From Sorex araneus (lineage: Eukaryota; Chordata; Mammalia; Eulipotyphla; Soricidae): 64,000 nt of DNA. The notes under the pieces are model-generated. The model ran no database searches, was not told where the DNA came from, and saw only the letters and a list, made by a program, of their open reading frames with translations. The position numbers and the translations under genes are program-made. Shown here piece by piece: positions 58,708 to 64,000 of this stretch (its first letter is position 1; the number at the start of each line of letters is the position of its first letter). The stretch lies in NCBI RefSeq assembly GCF_027595985.1, contig NC_073306.1, forward strand, positions 193,829,000-193,892,999, written 5' to 3'.

Positions 58708-59093
58708 GATTAGTATGTTAAAATATAACTCATATATCAAAATACTAAAATAGGAAACATTTAGAATTAATGGAGAAAGAAAGGTAGCTGACCACATTTG
58801 TAAGCAAATGTGTTCTATCTCTGTTTTAGTTAATGAGTATTATCATCAAGACATGAGTTGATGACCTTGCATGCCCCAAATTGCAAAAGTGTGATTTGGT
58901 GACTTTGCAGCTATATTGTGCAATATGTTTTACAATATTTTTGCAATAAGTTTACAGAGCAGTGGCAAGGAGAGATGACTATCTCGAGCTCCTGACACGA
59001 AAATAAAATTAAACTATTTTAAGTATAATGAGGATTTATTGATTTTGATGACCGAGACTTATTTTTTTTGGATAAGGTTCTTATTTAAGTTTT

Positions 59094-59260
59094 AGTTTTA
59101 TTTACTTTTAGGGCAACACCCTTCTGCTCCCAGGCTTTGTGTTCAGGGGTCACTGTTGGCAGTACTCAGGGGGTCTGTATGTGTTTTCAGGTGTATCACA
59201 AGTAAGACAAACACCTTATATCCAGCACTTTTGAGCCCTATCAGGAGCAAGCCTGTACTA
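59094..59260 (-). mobile_element. Diverged antisense SINE (right copy)
   Basis: Paralogue of 13,215-13,375. The stretch 58,708-59,093 is UGT2B upstream sequence without repeats. Confidence 0.5.
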
Positions 59261-59279
59261 CAGAATTTCAAGTTCAAAA

Positions 59280-59687
59280 TGATTTTTAAAAAATACACCC
59301 CAGAAACAAAGAAAGTGTTAGAAAACAATGTTAACAGGACAAAAGTGCACTGACCATGCAAGTGGAAGCAAACATAAACAAATGGGACTACATCCAACTA
59401 GGAAGCTTCTGCACTTCAAAAGAAACAGTGACCAAAATGCAGAAAGAGCCCAAAGAATGGGAAAGAATATTTATCAAATACAAATCTGATAAGGGATTAA
59501 TATCCAGGATATACAAGACATTAGTAGAATTGTATAAGAAAAAATCCTCCAACCCTATCAATAAATGGGAAGAAGAAATGAACAGAAGCGTCCTCCAAAA
59601 AGAAATACACATGGCCAAAAGGCACATGAAAAGATGCTCAACATCACTAGTCATCAGGGCAATGAAATCAAAACAACAATGAGATAT
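59280..59687 (+). mobile_element. L1 ORF2 3' fragment interrupted by the retrovirus (right copy)
   Basis: Paralogue of 13,390-13,804, with a slightly better preserved frame (59,356-59,680). Confidence 0.85.
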
Positions 59688-60061
59688 TGTCCCGTTCAGT
59701 GGGACTTGTTCAACTTGGGTAACCGGGAGAGGGTGCGAGAGTGAAAAGGAAACAGAGGCAAGGAGAAAGAGACAGACACAGACAGACACAAGAATGGGAG
59801 AAAGCTCCAACTTTATTTCTCTTAAGCTAGTCTCTTATAACTGATTGTATGAGGAAATGGGCAGAATGGGAGAATAGCAAAGAATGCAAATGTTAAATGA
59901 AACTGGATGTGGGCCCTGGTGGCAGTTTCCCTGGGCATTGTTCTGCAACCTTTCCCAAGAAGCGATTGTTCCTAGTTACAGGTCAGTTTGTACTGACATA
60001 TTGGTGCCCAGGCATAAGTTTCTGGCCGTTCCCAGGCATGGGTTTCTGGCTGTTCCCGGCA
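59688..60061 (-). mobile_element. 3' LTR of the antisense endogenous retrovirus (right copy)
   Basis: 374 bp, TG...CA bounded on the minus strand, with TATA and AATAAA motifs as in the left copy. The 5' LTR is beyond 64,000. Confidence 0.88.
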
Positions 60062-62315
60062 TCTCCTACCTTTTTATTTTCTAAAATAGGTAATTAGATA
60101 TTGGTAGTATAACAAGCCAGCCCTTGCAGCTCCAGAGATGGCTCAACCCATTTCACTGAAGGCCAGCTCACCTCCATAGAAAGAAGGGGCATTAACCAGC
60201 GGGGGAAGTAGGGGCCTATCCCCCAGTCATTATTAAGGATCCTTTTAGTGGGGAGAGGAGTACTGTTCAGATCCAACCTCTATGCAGATAGGCGTGCTTC
60301 TACGAGCTCGGGATGGCCTTTGAAGGCTTCTCGTAGGCGAATACCGCCTGGTTCCGCCCCACGAAGATGCTCATGGCATTATTACAACTACCCCAAGATG
60401 CAGTCGCCCTTGGTCGGGTGTGAGGAGCCAGTAGTTGCACAAGGAACAGGTGTTAATTCTGAGGGTGGCATAGAAAGTCGGGTATAGGAGTCCATTCAGG
60501 TATCTCCAACCCTTGATCTGCTAGATCCAATTGATGATAATGAATTTGGATGGGTTTTGATGCCAGGGAGTCAATCTGATTTTTTATGCAGGCCATAATT
60601 CTATTAAACAAAAATGGTCCCAGGGATAATACAATCAGAAAACCAAAAGGGGGACCAAGCAAGGGAAGCACATAGGATAGTACTCCTCCCATTCCCCATT
60701 ACCCCTGGGAGGTGTTGGTGAGTTGTCTCTGCCTCTCGAATTCTTCTTGGAGCTGTCTTATTCGATCTCGAACCACTCCACTCTGGTTGACAAAGAAGCA
60801 GCATTCTTCTTTGAGAAAAACACAGAGGCCACCCTGTTTAGCAGTAAGGAGGTTCAGTCCTCACCGATTCTGCAATACAACTTGGGCAAGAGAATTTAAT
60901 TGCTCCTGAACAGTCAAAATAATTTGGGTTACCTCTTGAATGTCCCCTATCAGCTGATTCTGCAAGGAATTATGTAAGGAGACAGCAGTGGTGATTCCTG
61001 CTGCACCAGTGGCTACTCCAGCTGCTACCCCCAGACCAACAAAGAATGGGATAAAGGCAAAGGACCGGGGGATAGAGTATGTTCTTTCAGAAGTATGGGG
61101 ATGGATTCGGATGTTGGGAGTGTACTAAGGTGTTGGAAAACAAAAACAATAGCACAAGTTCCAGTCCAATTTCCATACAAAAAGTGTCGGACCTGTGTCA
61201 CAAAGAAAGGAGGCATTAAATGGGGGGCAATATGTGAGGGAAACATCCATGACTGGGGGTTCCAGGAATCTTTGACAATCAAGGGAAAGTTTCCGTGTAG
61301 GAATAGTGGTTGAATTAGAATTATTAACGCAAGTAAGATTCTCTGGAACTGTAGACAGCACAAAATGGGGAAAATAATAGAAAGGTCTATTATCATGACA
61401 AGGCTTAATTAGCTCAGAGGAATCAAAGGAATCAAAGACTTCATAAGAGTGGAAAATAATAGAAAGGTCTATTATCATGACAAGGCTTAATTAGCTCAGA
61501 GGAATCAAAGGTATCATTAATCAGCAAAATGGAGGCATCCAGGGGGACTTCATAAGAGGGCACATACACAACCAGCACCCTTGAGCAAACCCACTCTGAG
61601 TAGTATTAAGCAACTGATAGGAGAATTCCAAAAGTTTAAGCAAAAGGGTAAAGGTCCAAGAACGTGTTGGATCCGGCTGCTGAATAAGCGAGTGGAAGAT
61701 TTGAGAGACATTAGCAATGTTTTCAAGGATAATCTCGGTAGGGGAGGCAGTAGGCCTTGGGACCCATCTTTTCTGTATCTTAATTAGCCCATAGGGGTCC
61801 GTCCCCCATCCATCCACTCGAATTCCTGCTAAGGCACCGGTTATCCAAAGCGAATTATTTGGGTCAGAGATTTTATATTTAACTGGGTTGCAATTCCCTG
61901 GAGTGCAAGTTTCGCTGGCAGGTAGTAGCAGCTCCAGGTTAGCCTTCAAGGAACTGGAATGCACGTGTGGGCAAGACCAATGAGGGCAATAGCCTTCTTG
62001 AGCATCATCACAGTCTCCCGATTGCTCGTGCTTCCAACAAATATATTTATGGGATGTGGCATAAGATTGTTCCCAGCTGCCACAGGAACCTTGCCCGGAG
62101 GTGGGCTTGCAGGCATCAAAGTACAGATCTACATGGCTATCTGTTAGGGGATTATATCGGGATCTATTAAGAAGCAAAGGTGGATCAAACCCAACAGCAA
62201 GAATCTGAAATTCCCAGTGTGTGTCTTCTTTTTTACTGTAGGTTGTCTGTGTCAGCGCCATCAGGAGGGGAAGTATAATTTTCATCTCCATCTGTGGGAA
62301 GAGAAACCGGGCCAT
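60062..62315 (-). pseudogene. Endogenous retrovirus env, gammaretrovirus type (right copy)
   Basis: Minus-strand envelope gene. A signal-peptide-like start lies at 62,315-62,240 (or the second Met at about 62,285). The surface subunit is open down to 61,521 and carries the CWLC motif near 61,575. The transmembrane part holds a Gly/Ala-rich fusion-peptide region (about 61,060-61,010), the C-X6-CC motif (about 60,830-60,800) and a membrane span near 60,600-60,690. Breaks are a rearrangement with a 60-bp duplication (61,369-61,428 and 61,451-61,510), frame changes between subunits, and a TGA at 60,861-60,863 shared with the left copy. The gene is dead. Paired CWLC and C-X6-CC motifs are typical of gammaretroviral-type and type-D envelopes. 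Confidence 0.88.
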
Positions 62316-64000
62316 TGTCAGGGATTTGAGTCTCCCTGGACTTTTTGGTGTTAGCAGGAGTATTTACAGGCTTAATTTACCATTCAGGGAGCCATCGGGC
62401 TGCGCCCTATTGGCAATCAAAAATACAAGCAGACCCTCGTCCCCAAATAAGCATGGGATCTGGGCCATTCCATTTAAAGGTAAGAGGGTCTTTCCACATG
62501 GCAAGGGCATGGTTATTTTGAGTAGATGGATGCCAGAGGCGATCTGCAGCCAAACGTCCTTGTAAATCTAAGGTTAGAAAATTAAGAACAAAAGGACATG
62601 ATTCAATGGGTTTCTAGGAGTGCTCAAGGTTGGGTAGGTAATTCCTTGTTTCAGTTTTTGAAGGTAGGCCTTCAACGTTTGGTGAGCATGCTCCACTATG
62701 CCTTGGCCTTGTGGGTTGTAGGGAATGCCCGTTATGTGTTTTTTTTTAAAACTGGTAACAAAATGTCTGAAAATGATTACCCACATAACCTGGGCCATTG
62801 TCAGTTTTAATCATTCTGGGCTTTGCATAAGGGCAAGGCAGGCTAAACATGGGCAATAACATTCTTGGAAGCCTCTCCAGATTGTAATGAGTCATGGATA
62901 AAGCCACTGTGAGTATCAATAGTAACATGAATATAATTAAGTTTCCCAAACTGATTGTAATGAGTGACATCCATTTGCCAGATGTGGTGAGGGCAACATA
63001 GTAACGCATCCAGGGCACTTTTTAACTATCTGCCGGGCTTGCTCTCGGGTAAGTTCATAAAGAAGCCTAAGAGTATTAGCATTCAAATGATGGAGGCTAT
63101 GAGCTTGCTGGGCTTGAGTAACTGAACCAGTGAGAACTGGGAAAGCCAATTGAGTGGTGGCATCGGCTAGAGCATTCCCAGCAGCTAAAGGTCCGGGGAG
63201 ATCAGAATGAGCACAAAGATGACCCACATAAAATGGCTGGCATCGTAAGTGGATCAATTCTTGCAACTGAGCAAAAAGAGGGGAGGCATTTGTGGATGGT
63301 TTAATAAAGGGAACTGTTTCAAGAGAGGAAGGGCAAAAGCTATATAGGAGCTATCTGTATACAGATTAAAGGAAACAGTAGATAGTTGTTGAAAAACTTG
63401 GACAATAGCAAACAATTCAACCAATTGGGCGGAGGTATAGGGAGATTTCTTATGCTGGGGGGTGCCATCAATCACATAGGCAGCTTGGCCATTAGAGGAT
63501 CCGTCTGCAAAAACGGTGAGAGCACCTTGTATGGGAGCAAAGGAGGTGACCTTAGGGAATATAAAGGGATGGACTCTAGCAAACTGTAAAAGTCTGTTAG
63601 CTGGATAGAGATTATCTATTTTACCAGTAAAGGAAAGGCAGGCAATTGGCCAATCATCAGATTTGCACATGAGCCAATTCAATGGTTCCTGGGAATAGGG
63701 AACAATCAGAGGATCTGGTTCCTTACCAATTAGTTGGAGACTACGGTCCCTTCCGAGCATAAGAAGCTTAGCCACCAGTGATGGGTAGGAGGCTAAAATT
63801 TTTGAGGGAGAGGATGCAAGGTGTAACCAAAGGATGGGGCCTTCCTGCCAGAATACTCCGGTGGGTGTATGGAAGGTGGCACATATAAGAAAAAGAAGGG
63901 GTTTCTCATAGGAGGCAAAAGAAATAGTTTGATTTTGAATGGCCGAATTAACCAACTCTAAGGCAGCGAGACCAGAAGGTGTAAGCTGTCTGAGGGAGGA
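62316..64000 (-). pseudogene. Endogenous retrovirus pol, betaretrovirus type (RNase H and integrase), partial
   Basis: Read on the minus strand. The connection and RNase H domain lie at 63,955-63,254, with FADGSSNG, LVELFA and TDSSYIA carrying three acidic catalytic residues. The integrase zinc region (HHCC: AHSLHHLN...CPGC) is near 63,160-63,010, the core with TDNGPGYVG near 62,790 and GIPYNPQGQGIVEHAH near 62,700-62,740, and the C-terminal domain with WNGPDPMLIWGRG near 62,440-62,490. These motifs are of betaretrovirus type. The frame changes several times (for example at the A/T run near 62,745), so it is inactive. The upstream RT, protease, gag and 5' LTR are beyond the window. Confidence 0.88.

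Larger units (their letters stand above)
46797..61822. repeat. Right copy of the tandem segmental duplication (part shared with the left copy)
   Basis: Counterpart of 433-15,836. The complete unit is inferred to be 15,837-61,822. The region just left of 46,797 (to the L1 3' end at about 46,620) has its counterpart beyond the left copy's LTR, outside the window. Confidence 0.92.

Overview
The window is mammalian nuclear DNA, most likely from a shrew and probably the common shrew (Sorex araneus). Three things point there: (1) many tRNA-derived SINEs of the kind abundant in shrews, with a tRNA-like head carrying A-box and B-box promoter motifs; (2) fragments of an RTE-type LINE whose C-terminal coding segment (TRAVTDWIPRD, HWATLARDRDKW) is the element reported as horizontally shared between parasitic nematodes and the common shrew (RTE1_Sar); (3) a young lineage-specific L1. 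The species call is recall plus inference, since no database was searched.

The only intact cellular gene is a UDP-glucuronosyltransferase of the UGT2B type on the minus strand. Its six exons run from 58,638 (ATG) down to 37,391 (stop). Five of the exon lengths I derived from splice signals (149, 132, 88, 220 and 280 bp of coding) are those I expect for the family, every phase joins, and the predicted product is 530 residues. It has the catalytic His35, the nucleotide-sugar-binding signature, a C-terminal membrane anchor and a KxKxx ER-retrieval tail. A second copy of exons 1 and 2 (12,753-12,030 and 8,924-8,776) belongs to a neighbouring paralogue that carries a GAG-to-TAG stop at codon 95. 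Its exons 3-6 would lie left of the window.

The overall layout is a direct tandem duplication of about 46 kb. Everything from 433 to 15,836 recurs in the same order and orientation at about 46,797-61,822. The paralogy stops abruptly at 15,836/15,837 inside an endogenous retrovirus env, where an unrelated L1 fragment begins. The second unit is therefore 15,837-61,822 and holds the intact gene; the first unit extends left out of the window. The retrovirus and an L1 pair predate the duplication. A short-LTR element at 1-432 inserted only in the left copy afterwards.

Between the two paralogous blocks (15,837-46,600) lie a decayed UGT2 exon 3 and a possible promoter relic, old L1 pieces (one pair forming an inverted repeat), two tandem RTE fragments, and an eroded gammaretrovirus-like provirus cut up by a SINE, an L1 and a composite retroposon. 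A nearly intact L1 (29,532-35,195, with 13-bp target-site duplications) and the last four UGT exons with their SINE-filled introns follow. The right end (59,688-64,000) is an antisense endogenous retrovirus with betaretrovirus-type pol and gammaretrovirus-type env.

The most interesting pattern is modular. SINEs with the same tRNA-derived head occur with two different 3' ends: a poly-A tail expected of L1 mobilisation, and a tail matching the last ~60 bp of the RTE element. A third retroposon family carries an L1-like 3' end behind a CpG-rich head.
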